A stretch of DNA of 64,000 nucleotides, from NCBI RefSeq assembly GCF_000745425.1, contig NZ_JQJH01000004.1, positions 242,126 through 306,125 of the forward strand, given 5' to 3'. This document shows, piece after piece, positions 17,628 to 27,700 of the stretch. Source of the DNA: Beijerinckia mobilis (GTDB taxonomy: Bacteria; Pseudomonadota; Alphaproteobacteria; Rhizobiales; Beijerinckiaceae). Position 1 is the first letter of the stretch. Each line of letters begins with the position of its first letter. The position numbers and the translations under genes were made by a program. The notes under the pieces were generated by a model. The model searched no databases, was not told the origin of the DNA, and saw only the letters and a list, made by a program, of their open reading frames with translations.

Positions 17628-18026
17628 CAATGGTGCGTCCACGGCAACCTCATCGTCATTGGAACAAACTGTTTCAGCAATTATTTCGGGATCATCACTT
17701 CGGGATCTTCCCCCTGCAAGCGTTCCGGGGCTCGCCTGCAGGGTCAAATTTCCGTCAGCGCTGGTTTTGCTTTGAAATAACGAAATCAATCGTGTTTTTG
17801 ATCTGTCACACTCTCGCGCGGTGTCCGCCGACCCAAGGCGCCTCTCAGGATGTGGGAATGACAAAGGGCGCACTATCTTTGCCACAGGCTATAGCATGAA
17901 CCGGGATCTTTGGCTCGTGTGGGAAATGACCCTGTTTCCAAAAGACTCGATGCAATGGTCCACCCGCCGCAGATATCGCATTCAGCGGAGATCATGGCAT
18001 TCTTTAGGAAAGGCAAAGGATTCGAT
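17628..18026. other. Divergent region between the ABC exporter and tesA
   Basis: About 400 bases that must hold promoters for both directions. Open frames extend into it from both sides, but neither extension resembles the families concerned. A good AAAGGA ribosome binding site for tesA lies at its right end. I see no strong hairpin or operator. Confidence 0.5.
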
Positions 18027-18731
18027 ATGCGAAACACAGAGAAGCTCAAGTTCACACGTGATGGCATAGCTTATCAGCGCCGCGCCTTTTTTTCCCTAGC
18101 CCTGAATGTATTGTCTTTTTCGGTGCTTTTCGTCGGCTTTGGTTCGACCATGAGTATGAGTGCTCCTGAACGTCCGCTGAAGATCATTGCTCTCGGCGAC
18201 AGCCTGACGGCAGGTTATCAGCTACCGGGCTCCGCGGCTTTCCCGGCGGTGCTCGAAAAGGCCTTGCGCGCTAAAGGCTATGATGTGCATTTGGTCAATG
18301 CCGGTGTCTCGGGAGATACGGCCTCCGGTGGCCTTGCGCGTCTCGACTGGAGCCTTGGCGACAGCGCGGATGGCGTGATCCTCGAGCTCGGCGCCAATGA
18401 CATGCTGCGCGGCGTCGATCCAGCCGCGACCAAGAAAGCTTTGACCGAGATCATGAGCCGGCTACGTAGCCACGGCATCAGGATACTCCTGGCCGGCATG
18501 CGCGCCGCACCAAATCTCGACAAATCCTATCGCGAGCAATTCGAAGCGATCTATCCTGCCCTCGCCAAGGAATTCGACGTTCCGCTCTATCCCTTTTTCC
18601 TTGATGGCGTCGCTGGTAATCCTTCATTGGAACTTGCGGATGGATTGCATCCGAATGCACAGGGCGTCGACCGCATTGTCGAAAAATTCCTGCCGATTGC
18701 CGAACGTTTTCTACAAAGTTTTCAAAGCTGA
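18027..18731 (+). CDS. tesA: TesA-type arylesterase/lysophospholipase, SGNH hydrolase
   Basis: Periplasmic esterase/thioesterase of the GDSL family. The N-terminal region has a basic start and hydrophobic segment (FFSLALNVLSFSVLFVGFG), a probable signal peptide or anchor. Catalytic blocks are GDSLTAGYQL (nucleophile Ser), the oxyanion Gly in VNAGVSGDT, GANDMLRG, and the C-terminal Asp/His pair in LADGLHPNAQG. The start has AAAGGA 6 bases upstream; the open frame continues 39 codons upstream without support. It is divergent from the YbbAP-like exporter, the same association as in E. coli. Confidence 0.93.
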   Translation: MRNTEKLKFTRDGIAYQRRAFFSLALNVLSFSVLFVGFGSTMSMSAPERPLKIIALGDSLTAGYQLPGSAAFPAVLEKALRAKGYDVHLVNAGVSGDTASGGLARLDWSLGDSADGVILELGANDMLRGVDPAATKKALTEIMSRLRSHGIRILLAGMRAAPNLDKSYREQFEAIYPALAKEFDVPLYPFFLDGVAGNPSLELADGLHPNAQGVDRIVEKFLPIAERFLQSFQS

Positions 18732-18819
18732 CATTCGGCTTGAAAGCGGGTCCCTGCAAGTGTGGTCCGTCGCGATGAATGGGTCTCGTCGAGACCCGGT
18801 ATCAGTTGGGAGTTGAGGC

Positions 18820-19362
18820 ATGCCGCGTTTGTTCACTGGCCTCGAAATCCCTGCCGAACTCGCACAGGATTTATCGCTCATGCGGGGCGGCCTTACGGGC
18901 GCTCGCTGGATCGATGCCGAGAATTACCACTTCACCCTGCGTTTCATTGGCGATATTGATGATGCCATGGCGCGTGACGTTGCCGCGACGCTCGATCTGA
19001 TCCGCAAGCCACCTCTAGCCGTCACGCTCGACGCCCTCGATTCCTTCGGCGGTGACAAACCGCGTTCGCTCATCGTCAAGGCGCGCAGCAACCCTGTTCT
19101 GAACGAATTGCAGGCCGAGCAGGAACGGCTGATGCGCCGTATTGGTCTGCCGCCGGAGCCACGCAAATTCACGCCCCATGTCACGCTGGCGCGGTTGCGG
19201 GCAACGCCTGCCGACGCGGTCGCACATTATATCGCCGAGCGGGGCTTGTTTGCGGCGCGGCGGTTCGAGGCGCGGCGTTTCGTGCTCTACTCGTCGCGCG
19301 CCTCGACGGGTGGCGGACCCTATCGCATTGAAGCGGCCTATCCATTAGGTGAGGAAGAATAA
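18820..19362 (+). CDS. thpR: RNA 2',3'-cyclic phosphodiesterase (2H family)
   Basis: Enzyme of the 2H phosphoesterase superfamily that opens 2',3'-cyclic phosphate RNA ends; known also as a 2'-5' RNA ligase in vitro. The two catalytic H-x-T motifs are visible as HFTLRFIG and HVTLARLR about 70 residues apart. The protein has 180 residues, normal for the family, and begins PRLFTGLEIP. GGGAG lies 7 bases before ATG. It follows tesA by about 90 bases on the same strand and converges with the P450 gene. Confidence 0.95.
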   Translation: MPRLFTGLEIPAELAQDLSLMRGGLTGARWIDAENYHFTLRFIGDIDDAMARDVAATLDLIRKPPLAVTLDALDSFGGDKPRSLIVKARSNPVLNELQAEQERLMRRIGLPPEPRKFTPHVTLARLRATPADAVAHYIAERGLFAARRFEARRFVLYSSRASTGGGPYRIEAAYPLGEEE

Positions 19363-19400
19363 AAGAGACAGGCTGCCGTAGCGCGACGCGACAGACGCTT

Positions 19401-20816
19401 TCAGGCGCGGCGGCGCATGAGCATCGGCATACCGCCTTTTGGCCGCAAGGTGATGTGCTGGACCGGCTCGGCCTTAAAACCCTGTTTCGTGGAAAGACGG
19501 AACTCGCGCAGAATATGCGCCAGCACGAGTGTCGCCTCCTGCATGGCGAAGCCTGCGCCGATGCAGATACGCGGACCGGCTCCAAACGGGAGAAAGGCGA
19601 AACGATCGATCTTCTCGCGCCGCCCGGGCAGGAAGCGGGCAGGGTCGAAGCGATCCGGATCCTCCCACAGATGGCGGTGCCGGTGCAGGACCCATTGTGA
19701 AATCATGACGACCGTCCCCTTGCGGATACGGCGGCCGGCAAGGTCGTCATAATCCAGCGCCACGCGGCTCAGGCTTGCGACAGGCGGGTAAAGGCGCATA
19801 GCTTCTTCGACCACGGCTCGGGTCTCGTAAAGATGATCGGCCTGCTCGTGGAGGGGGCGCTCAAGGACCACCTCCGCTTCCTTTTCAAGCCGGCGGCGCC
19901 ATTCCGGTGAAAGGGATAAAAGATAAAGTGACCATGTGAGCGCATTGGCGGTCGTTTCATGGCCCGCACCGATAAAGGCGATGATATTCGCCTCGATCTC
20001 CTTCTGCGAGAGCCCGCTATTGGTTTCGGGATCCTCGGCTTCGAGCAGAAGCGTAAGAAGATCGTGTGGAATGGTAGAAGACGCTCCGATGGCGTTTCCG
20101 GCCATGAGCCGCCGACGGCGCGCGATGAGCCCCTTGACGGTCTCGCCGAGGAAATCGAGCGCTGGCTGCGCGCGCCATTTTGTCGGACGCGGCAGCCATT
20201 CGGGAAAATCAAGAAGGTCGAAGGGATCGAGACTCCCGATTGTTTCGAAATAGTGCGTCATGGCTGCGGTAACTTCCTGCGGCTGGCGGCCAAGTCCGTC
20301 CGCGAACAACGTGCGGCCCAGGATCTCGAGGGTCAGCTGCGTCATTTCCGCGTGAATATCAACCATGGATGGTTGCTCGCGGCGTTTCCACCGCGCGAGC
20401 ATCGCTGCGGTGCAGGCCTCCGTCGCCCCGGCGAAGGTTGCCACCATTTTTGGGGTGAAGAGCGGCGCCAGAAGGCGCCGCTGACGGCGCCAGTCGGCAT
20501 CCTCCGCGGTCAGAACACTTTGGCCGAGCCCCGGCCCGAGCACGCGCTTCTGCAGCCGATCCTTATGATAATTGGCCGCATTTTCGACCAGGACGCGGCG
20601 AATGGCCGAGGGATCATTGATAAGGGCCATCTCGCCGATAATCGTCCGGCCCATGAGAATCGGCAGTTCGAAATGGGCCTCCGTCCAGGTTTCGATCGGA
20701 TTGCGGCGCAAGTGGCGAAGCGTCGCAAAGGGGCCGAGGGGCGCTTTCTGCGGCTTTGGGGCCGGAGGATAGACGGGTTTTGCGGCGGGATGGAGCTCAG
20801 GCTCGGAACGCATCAT
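19401..20816 (-). CDS. Cytochrome P450 monooxygenase
   Basis: Heme-thiolate monooxygenase of 471 residues, soluble, with a proline-rich N-terminus and no membrane anchor. The I-helix motif is AGHETTANAL, the K-helix ExxR is EEAMRLYPPV, the meander is FDPARFLPGR, and the heme-binding loop is FGAGPRICIGAGFA with the ligand Cys about residue 418. The sequence resembles CYP102/CYP4-like bacterial P450s rather than class I camphor-type enzymes (inference from FGAGPRICIG and the N-terminal half). No ferredoxin or reductase gene is adjacent, so the redox partner must come from elsewhere. Substrate unknown. Confidence 0.95.
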   Translation of the reverse strand: MMRSEPELHPAAKPVYPPAPKPQKAPLGPFATLRHLRRNPIETWTEAHFELPILMGRTIIGEMALINDPSAIRRVLVENAANYHKDRLQKRVLGPGLGQSVLTAEDADWRRQRRLLAPLFTPKMVATFAGATEACTAAMLARWKRREQPSMVDIHAEMTQLTLEILGRTLFADGLGRQPQEVTAAMTHYFETIGSLDPFDLLDFPEWLPRPTKWRAQPALDFLGETVKGLIARRRRLMAGNAIGASSTIPHDLLTLLLEAEDPETNSGLSQKEIEANIIAFIGAGHETTANALTWSLYLLSLSPEWRRRLEKEAEVVLERPLHEQADHLYETRAVVEEAMRLYPPVASLSRVALDYDDLAGRRIRKGTVVMISQWVLHRHRHLWEDPDRFDPARFLPGRREKIDRFAFLPFGAGPRICIGAGFAMQEATLVLAHILREFRLSTKQGFKAEPVQHITLRPKGGMPMLMRRRA

Positions 20817-21107
20817 GGGAGGGATGACCTTTGCCTCGGCATTGGGGACGTAGCCGCAGCCTCGTCCGGAAATTTTTGGGGATTTCCGATCAGATAAGTA
20901 TCACGACTCAAGATAAGGAGATTGGTGGGAAACAATGAGTTTATCGCGATGAGAATGGGAGGCGAAGGTTTTGATCGTGCGACCGGGCTTGCCTTCGGAA
21001 TCGGTGACCGTGACTAAAAAGCAGCCTGATGCGGTATCTTGCATCAACGGGCCTAAACGGGCTTGCGACTTGACCCCGCCCGTAATAAAAGCATTCATCT
21101 TCGATAC

Positions 21108-21183
21108 GCTCCCATCGTCTAGCGGTCTAGGACGTCGCCCTCTCACGGCGAAAACAGGGGTTCGAGTCCCCTTGGGAGCGCCA
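21108..21183 (+). tRNA. tRNA-Glu (anticodon CTC)
   Basis: Acceptor arms GCTCCCA / TGGGAGC, D-loop TCTAGCGGTCTAGGA, anticodon stem-loop CGCCCTCTCACGGCG with CTC, T-arm CAGGGGTTCGAGTCCCCTT, and encoded CCA. All stems pair. Reading the opposite strand gives a known kind of false protein. Confidence 0.97.
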
Positions 21184-21504
21184 TATTTCCGCAAGATCAA
21201 TTAGATATTTGCGCGGTATCTATTCGGTTGTCCACGCGGTATTACGTCGGCGGCGTTTTCTTTAGCTTCCTAGGCTCGCGCTCCGCCTTGACGCTGTAGC
21301 GTTTAGCCTCTTCTTTCGTGTCATGGCAAAATGCCGACATTGATTGCCTCGTTGTTCCTCCACTTTCGACGATTCGCTTGCCGAGGGCTTTCGAAGTCCA
21401 TGGAGCGTGCATCCGGATATGAACGAATGGCTCATGCCATCAGTTCGAAGCTTTCCCCTCGCGTAATGAACGGATGCGCCCTGGCCCGTCTTGAAAATAT
21501 TGCG

Positions 21505-21528
21505 CATGAATCACGGACATGAATCACG
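21505..21528. promoter_or_regulatory. Tandem direct repeat, candidate response-regulator site
   Basis: CATGAATCACG occurs twice with a 13-base period, about 210 bases upstream of the first efflux gene. OmpR-family regulators usually bind tandem direct repeats, and one is encoded in this locus (27915-28571). The link is inferred. Confidence 0.35.
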
Positions 21529-21680
21529 CATACGTGGATTGCTCCACACAATGATGTGACCCGGTGCCTGTGAGTGGTTGCGCTGGCGTTTTGTGCCGCG
21601 TCGGTAAGCATCTTCGCTTGCCCGTCGCATCTTGCCGGCACCTGCGTGCCATTCAGGTCGGTGTCAGCTTCGCGTGCTAG

Positions 21681-21734
21681 CTCACCCTCAACATACCTCT
21701 CTGCATAATCGACAGAGGTTATGAATGAGGTGAG
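21681..21734 (+). promoter_or_regulatory. Leader hairpin covering the ribosome binding site
   Basis: Long imperfect inverted repeat: CTCACC...GGTGAG outside, TCA...TGA, and CTCTG...CAGAG near the loop. Its 3' arm contains the purine-rich GAGGTGAGAG that should be the ribosome binding site of the ATG at 21738. If transcribed, the fold would hide the translation start. Confidence 0.5.
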
Positions 21735-21737
21735 AGA

Positions 21738-22211
21738 ATGACTATAAGTAAGATTGATGACATCAAAAGCATGCGAATGGGCGGGCCGCTGGTCCTGATA
21801 CTCTTCGCTGCCTTTTTGCAGATTTCCTTCCTGCAAACCCAGGCAGCGGCGGAGGCCCGCGCAACCTGTCGGACGGCCTGTCCAGTCAACATTGAAGTGG
21901 TGAGCGACTTTTATGGGGCATCGGATGATGAAATCATCGCGATCGTCGATTCCGCGCTTGCCTGTCACAAGGAAAGTGCCTCCCCGTCGCACAAATTTCC
22001 AATATCATTGAATGTCTATGTTTCGAGTTCGCCTCCACCACAGGCGCGCGGATATATCTCTATGACTTTGTACAGGAACGGCAGTATCATCGCCCGGCAA
22101 TGGAAGACATTGTCTGCACTGGCGCAGGCAAGCCCGCATTTGCTAAAGGGCGATATCAGGGGGCTGGTAAAGAAGTTACCCTGGAGCTCTGTCGGAAATT
22201 GTGTCCCGTGA
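21738..22211 (+). CDS. Unknown secreted protein at the head of the efflux locus
   Basis: Protein of 157 residues with a hydrophobic N-terminal segment (PLVLILFAAFLQISFLQ) ending near QAAAEA, a probable signal peptide. The mature part has three cysteines near its start (CRTACP and ALACHK) and one at the C-terminus, no His-rich stretch, and no family I recognise. It precedes the TolC-like gene by about 70 bases and shares its direction, so it may be a small periplasmic accessory of the pump. The start is set by GAGGTGAGAGA, which lies in the leader hairpin. Confidence 0.7.
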   Translation: MTISKIDDIKSMRMGGPLVLILFAAFLQISFLQTQAAAEARATCRTACPVNIEVVSDFYGASDDEIIAIVDSALACHKESASPSHKFPISLNVYVSSSPPPQARGYISMTLYRNGSIIARQWKTLSALAQASPHLLKGDIRGLVKKLPWSSVGNCVP

Positions 22212-22279
22212 AATTATAGTCCCGTATGACACGTGATCCCTCGGCTCCTTTATTGCCCAGATCGGATAAATCAGTACGT

Positions 22280-23536
22280 ATGACGATGCTCGCGACCATT
22301 CGATCTTTTGTGCCTTGTCTGGTGATGATTCTGTCGTGGCAATTATTGCTGCAGGGCCGTCTTCACGCGGCGCCCCTCACTTTTGAGCAGGCCGTTGAAC
22401 TTGCCTGGAAGATTGACCCTGTCCGCCTGAATCTCCTCACCAACCGGCAATCGGCCAATGCCCGTGCCAAAGCTGCTGATTCCCTGTTTCCGGGTGGTCC
22501 TGTCGTCACCGGTGATTATTATTCCGATCACTTCGTTGGTAGTCGCCAGGGCTATGCGACATGGCAGGGAGGTCTCTCCGTTCCGCTCTGGCTCCCGGGG
22601 CAGAGCGAAGCCACCGTGCGTGTTGCGGAGGCGGAATCCGCGACGGTTCACGAACGTCTCGATGTCGAACACATGTCATTGTCGGTCCGTCTCCTCGATG
22701 CGACGGGTGCCGTCGTTGTCGCGCGGCGCAAGCAGGAGAGTGCGCGCCGTCTGCTGAATGCGATCAAACAGATCGCCGGATCTGTTGCCGATATGGTGAA
22801 GAGCGGGGAAGCGCCTTCGACCGACAAGGACGCGATCGAGGCCGAACTCGCAAATGCCAAATCCGAGCTTGATGTCGCGATCGAACAAACCTCCGTCACT
22901 TTGGCCAGCCTTGTGGAAATCCTCGGTCGCACGGACGCTCCGAATATTTCGAGCTTCGATGCGGCCGCGCTGCGCAAGGCGAAACTCGATCCGGCACGGC
23001 TCGATCCAGATAATGATCCGCGTGTACGCGCGGCCCACATGGCGGTGATGGCGGCGCGGGAAGGCATGCATCTCGCGCAGAAATCCTTCATGCCCAATCC
23101 GCAGATCGGGGTCGCCGCCATTCGCGATATCCAGTTCGGAAGCCCGTGGGATACGCGTACGGGTGTCACTTTGACCTTGCCCCTGCCGAGCGACGCGCAA
23201 AACGTGCCGCTGCTGGCAGAGGCGCGCAACAAACTGTCTGCGGCTGAAAGCGAGGAAAGTTTGGCGCGCCGTATGGTGCGCGTCGAACTCACTCAGGTGA
23301 GCGCCCGTCTCAAGGCCGCCACGGCGACTCTGACGAATGCGAAGACATCGGTGGATGCATTGAACCGGCGCGCTGCCGATTTCGAGAAGGCGTGGAAAGC
23401 CAAGGAAACGTCGCTGATCGAAACCTTGCGTGCCTATCAGGGTGCCTATGCCGCCATGCTGACGCATGATCAGGCTGAAACAGCGTGGCATGTCGCCATT
23501 GCGCGTGTGTTCATTGCTTCGGGACATTTGCAATGA
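22280..23536 (+). CDS. TolC/CzcC-like outer membrane efflux protein
   Basis: Outer-membrane channel of a tripartite metal efflux system. A signal peptide (MTMLATIRSF... to LHAA) is followed by the two OEP repeats rich in long alpha-helices with Ala/Glu patterns (e.g. KQIAGSVADMVKSGEAPSTD and KAWKAKETSLIETLRAYQGA). The length of about 418 residues suits CzcC/CusC-type proteins. I place the start at 22280 because this gives a compact signal peptide; the frame opens at 22226. Neither start has a strong ribosome binding site. Its stop overlaps the start of the next gene, indicating translational coupling. Confidence 0.88.
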   Translation: MTMLATIRSFVPCLVMILSWQLLLQGRLHAAPLTFEQAVELAWKIDPVRLNLLTNRQSANARAKAADSLFPGGPVVTGDYYSDHFVGSRQGYATWQGGLSVPLWLPGQSEATVRVAEAESATVHERLDVEHMSLSVRLLDATGAVVVARRKQESARRLLNAIKQIAGSVADMVKSGEAPSTDKDAIEAELANAKSELDVAIEQTSVTLASLVEILGRTDAPNISSFDAAALRKAKLDPARLDPDNDPRVRAAHMAVMAAREGMHLAQKSFMPNPQIGVAAIRDIQFGSPWDTRTGVTLTLPLPSDAQNVPLLAEARNKLSAAESEESLARRMVRVELTQVSARLKAATATLTNAKTSVDALNRRAADFEKAWKAKETSLIETLRAYQGAYAAMLTHDQAETAWHVAIARVFIASGHLQ

Positions 23537-24747
23537 TGAAGAATGATCGACACGCAAATTTCCAATGGCTGTCGCTCGCAGCCGTGGGTCTTTCCGTATG
23601 TGTGGGATTTCAGGCGTCTTCCATGTCAGCGCAGGAGGCGGGTAATTCCGCCGCTTCGTCGAAGCCTGCTTACCGGCAGGTTCAGCTGGGTAAGGAGGCG
23701 CAGGAAAATGCCCAATTGACGAAAGTCATTGCCCATTCGGGCCAGCTCTCCCGCAGCATTCCGGCTCTGGCCTCGATCATGGCCGATGATACACGCATCA
23801 TTCATCTGCGTCCCGCCGGTGCGGGAAAGGTCACAAACATTCATCTCGTCGTGGGCGCGCGCGTCAGAAGGAATGACGTTCTTCTGGAATACAGAAACAG
23901 TTCCCTGCGCGTGGCGAATGTCGAGCTTCTCCAGGCGGAAGCGGGACTCGCTTCGGCGCAGGCTCAGGAAGCGGAGGCGGAATCCTCCTATCAAAGGGCG
24001 AAGCAACTGGCAGGCGGTGCCTTGTCACGTGGTGAGGAACGCCGGCGTTATGCCCTTTTGCAGCAGGCAAAGAGCACGCTCGCCATGCGTGAGGCCGACA
24101 TGACGAATGCGTCCAACCGCATCAAGGAATTCAACACGACTACGGAACGTGGAGATCAGCTCCAGACCTCGACGCTTGTCGCGCCGGTCGATGGTCTTGT
24201 TCTTTCGGTCAATACATCGATGGATGGCGATCTCACGCAAGGACAGGATGTCGCGACGATCATCGATCTGTCCTCCGTCTGGATCGTTTCGGAGATATTG
24301 CCGAGGGATGCGGCTTTCATCACCGTTGGGGCACGTCAATGGACTTCCCTTCCGGGTTCTCCGGAAAAGAAAATCGAGTCGACCGTCGAGATGATCGATG
24401 GTGTCGTCAATCCGGCGACGGGTCTCGTTCGTATCCGCAGCCATATTCCCAATGAGGATTATTCCCTGCGCCCGGGCATGATGCTCAATGCGCATGTGCA
24501 ATCCACGACGAGGATCGACGGTATCATCATTCCCTCGGAAGCGGTTCAACGGATCGATGGCGTGGATGTCGTGTTCGTGCCGGTGGGTGGCGACAGTTTT
24601 CGGATGCGTCCAATCAAGATCGGCCTCGAAAGCGACGGATCGACGGTTGTCCTCGAGGGGTTGAAAGAGGGAGAACCCATCGTCACGCGCGGCAGTTTTA
24701 CTTTGAAATCGGTCCTGACCCTGGCTGACGCGGCGGGTGGTGATTAA
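23533..24747 (+). CDS. HlyD/CzcB-like periplasmic adaptor of RND pump
   Basis: Membrane-fusion protein joining the RND pump to the outer-membrane channel. A signal sequence (LAAVGLSVCVGFQASSMSA) is followed by the lipoyl-like half motif (HLRPAGAGKVTNIHLVVGARV), a coiled-coil hairpin (about 140-215, ELLQAEAGLASAQAQEAEAE), the second lipoyl half (STLVAPVDGLVLSVNTSMDG), and beta-barrel and membrane-proximal domains. No N-terminal His-rich or C-terminal metal-binding extension of the CzcB kind is present. The ATG overlaps the upstream stop by four bases; its end lies at the RND start. Confidence 0.92.
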   Translation: MMKNDRHANFQWLSLAAVGLSVCVGFQASSMSAQEAGNSAASSKPAYRQVQLGKEAQENAQLTKVIAHSGQLSRSIPALASIMADDTRIIHLRPAGAGKVTNIHLVVGARVRRNDVLLEYRNSSLRVANVELLQAEAGLASAQAQEAEAESSYQRAKQLAGGALSRGEERRRYALLQQAKSTLAMREADMTNASNRIKEFNTTTERGDQLQTSTLVAPVDGLVLSVNTSMDGDLTQGQDVATIIDLSSVWIVSEILPRDAAFITVGARQWTSLPGSPEKKIESTVEMIDGVVNPATGLVRIRSHIPNEDYSLRPGMMLNAHVQSTTRIDGIIIPSEAVQRIDGVDVVFVPVGGDSFRMRPIKIGLESDGSTVVLEGLKEGEPIVTRGSFTLKSVLTLADAAGGD

Positions 24748-27700
24748 GGTGACACAATTTCTTTCCCGCTTACAGGACCATCGTCCGATCGTCATCGGAC
24801 TCCTCATCATTCTCTGCCTCTTCGGAATCGCAGACATCAGCCGCCTGCCGGTTGAATCCGTGCCGGATATTTCGCCGCAGCAGGTTCTGGTCTCCGTCGT
24901 TGCGCCGGGCCTCGCCACCGAGGAGATCGAAAAACTCGTCACCTTTCCGATCGAGGCGGCCATGTCCGGTCTGCCGGATCTGGTCGATTTGCGGTCCGTT
25001 TCGCGTTCTGGCGTGAGCGTCGTCTATGTCCAATTCGCCGACGATACCGATATCAATCTCGACCGAACGCTTGTGTCGCAGCGTATTCAACAGGCGCGCG
25101 CCAATATTTCGGTGCCGGGCCTTTCGGTCAATATGGGACCCCTTGCGACGGGGCTCGGCGAGATCATGCAGATCGAGATTCGTGGCGCGGGGCAGACGCT
25201 CATGGATCTGAACCGTATCATGACATGGACTGTCGCACCGCAGTTGAAGTTGATAGCCGGTGTCGCCGATATCAATGTCAATGGTGGGGCGGAGGAAACC
25301 TTCGAGATTTCGCTCGATCCGTTGCGTCTCAACGCCTTTAATCTCTCCGTCGGCGATGTTTTCCGCGCCGTCGACGAGAACAATGCGGCCGCCGGCGGGG
25401 CCTGGATCGAACATTATGCGGAACAGCAAATCGTCGCCGGCCGTGGTCTCGTCCGCGATCTCAACGATTTCGGCGCCATTTTCGTGCGCACCGGTCCGAA
25501 TGGCACGGCGCTTTATCTGCGCGATCTTGGAACCATATCGAAGGCGCCGCGAACCCGGCTCGGTGCGGTGACGCGTGATGGTGAGGGGGAAATCGTCACC
25601 GGAACCGTGATGATGCTCAAGGGTGCGAATTCCGGTGAAACCATCGCCGCGATTGAGGAAGCGCTGCCTTCCATCCAGAAATCGCTGCCTGCCGGTGTGA
25701 TGCTCGAACCTTATTACAATCGTGGCACATTGACCGGGAAAACCATTCAGACGGTGAAGGAAAATCTGATCATCGGCGCCGCTCTGGTTCTGTTCGTCCT
25801 TCTCGTCGTGATCGGCGACTGGCGCGCCTCCTTGGTCATCGCTTCCGTAATTCCGTTTTCCCTGATCTGCGCCATGGTTGGAATGCACCATATCGGCATT
25901 TCCGCCAATCTGCTCAGTCTCGGGGCGATCGATTTCGGGATGATTGTCGATGGTTCGCTCGTCGTCGTGGAAAATACGATGGCGCGCCGCCTGTATGACC
26001 ACAAAAAAGATTTCAGGGCCCTCGTCGTCGGCTCTGTCGCCCAGGTGTTGCGGCCGGTCAGTTTCGCCATTCTCATTATCATGATGGTCTATCTACCGAT
26101 TCTGACCCTGAGCGGTATCGAGGGCAAGATGTTCCGGCCGATGGCGCAGACCGTCATCATCGCCTTGATGGCGTCCCTCATCTATGCGATCCTCTGCGTG
26201 CCGGTCCTGACGAGCCTGGTTCTGCCCTACAGCAAGCCGCATGGCGATACTCTCTTCATCAGAATATTGCGCCGCCGCTATGTTCCTCTGTCGCGCTGGT
26301 GCGATGCTCATCCTGTCATTCTGTTTGGCTCGACGCTCGGCATTTTTCTGTTTTCTGTATTTCTGGCGACGCGCCTTGGCGGCGAGTTCATTCCGCAACT
26401 TCAGGAAGGGTCACTCACCGTCAATCAGGTGCGCCTGCCAAGCGCCTCACTGGCGACATCGTTGCGCGCCGTGACGCTCGTCGAACGCACCTTGAAACGT
26501 TTTCCGGAGGTGCGCGCCGTCGTCAGCAGTACGGGCACGGCCGCCATCCCGACCGACCCGATGGGTTTGAACGAAACCGACACATTCGTGTTTCTCAAGG
26601 ATTCCTCCGAATGGACGACCGCATCCACTCAGGAAGAATTGGTCACGATTTTTGATAAGGCTCTGAGGGAAGCCGTGCCTGAAGCGCAGCTTTCCTGGAG
26701 CCAGCCGGTTCAGATGCGCATGGATGATCTTCTGTCGGGCGTGCGCACCGAGATCGCCATCTCGATCTATGGCGATGATCTCGGCGTTCTTCAGTCGATC
26801 GGCAACAAAATCGTTGCCGTGCTCAACACTATTCCCGGCGCGGCGGATGTTGCTTCCCAGGGCAGCGGCAGCGTTCCCTTCGTGCATATCGATGTCGACC
26901 GGCTTGCGGCCGCGCGCCTCGATGTGCGTGTTCAGGATGTTCTCGATAGTGTCGAAGCGATAGGCGGTCATATCGGCAAACCTGTCGTCGTAAACAATGC
27001 CTTGATCAATACGCAGGTGCGCATGGATCCGCAGGCGGTGGCATCGCCGGACGAGATTGCCCATCTGCGGGTGAAACGCATGAATGGTGATACGGTCCTT
27101 CTATCGCAGGTCGCCAACATCACCGTCGAAGACGGGCCGCCGAGGATCACCCGCGACAGGATACAGAGGCGCATGATTGTTCAGGCCAATGTCCGTGGAC
27201 GCGATCTCAATTCCTTCGTTCAGGAGGCACAGCGGGCTGTCGCGAAGGAGGTTGCGCTGCCACCGGGCTATCGGCTGTTCTGGGACGGCCAGTTCCGCAA
27301 TCTGCAATCGGCCGTGCAGCGCCTTTCGATCGTGGTCCCGATCGCTTTGGCCCTTATCTTCTTCTTACTCGTTGTCGCGCTCGGTTCTGTCCGGCTAGCC
27401 CTGCTTGTCTTCGTCAACCTGCCGATCGCGGCGACAGGGGGAATCATCGCGCTGGTCCTGCGCGGGCTGCCGTTCAGCATTTCCGCAGGTATCGGTTTCA
27501 TCGCGCTCTTCGGTGTCGCCATCCTGAATGGCGTCGTCTTGATCAGCTATGTGCAACAGCAGCGCCGCTCGGGCAAAAACGCCGTCGAGGCGGCCTTCAT
27601 CGCAGCGGAAGAACGGTTTCGGCCTGTCATGGCCACGGCTTTGGTCGCCAGTCTTGGCTTTTTCCCGATGGCTTTTTCCTCCAATGCGGGGGCGGAAGTT

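Larger units (their letters stand above)
21184..21737. other. Region between tRNA-Glu and the metal efflux locus
   Basis: No credible gene. It carries a tandem direct repeat (21505-21528) and a leader hairpin (21681-21734), both listed separately. It marks the transition from core-type genes to the efflux locus. No integrase gene and no copy of the tRNA 3' end were seen on the right side of the locus. Confidence 0.55.

Noticed and set aside
17628..17885. N-terminal extension of the ABC ATPase
   Set aside because: The frame is open, but the 86 extra residues have no ABC similarity and would occupy the divergent promoter region.
20901..21200. Minus-strand protein overlapping tRNA-Glu
   Set aside because: The stretch GTRTPVFAVRGRRPRPLDDG is a translation of the antisense tRNA, a familiar annotation artefact.
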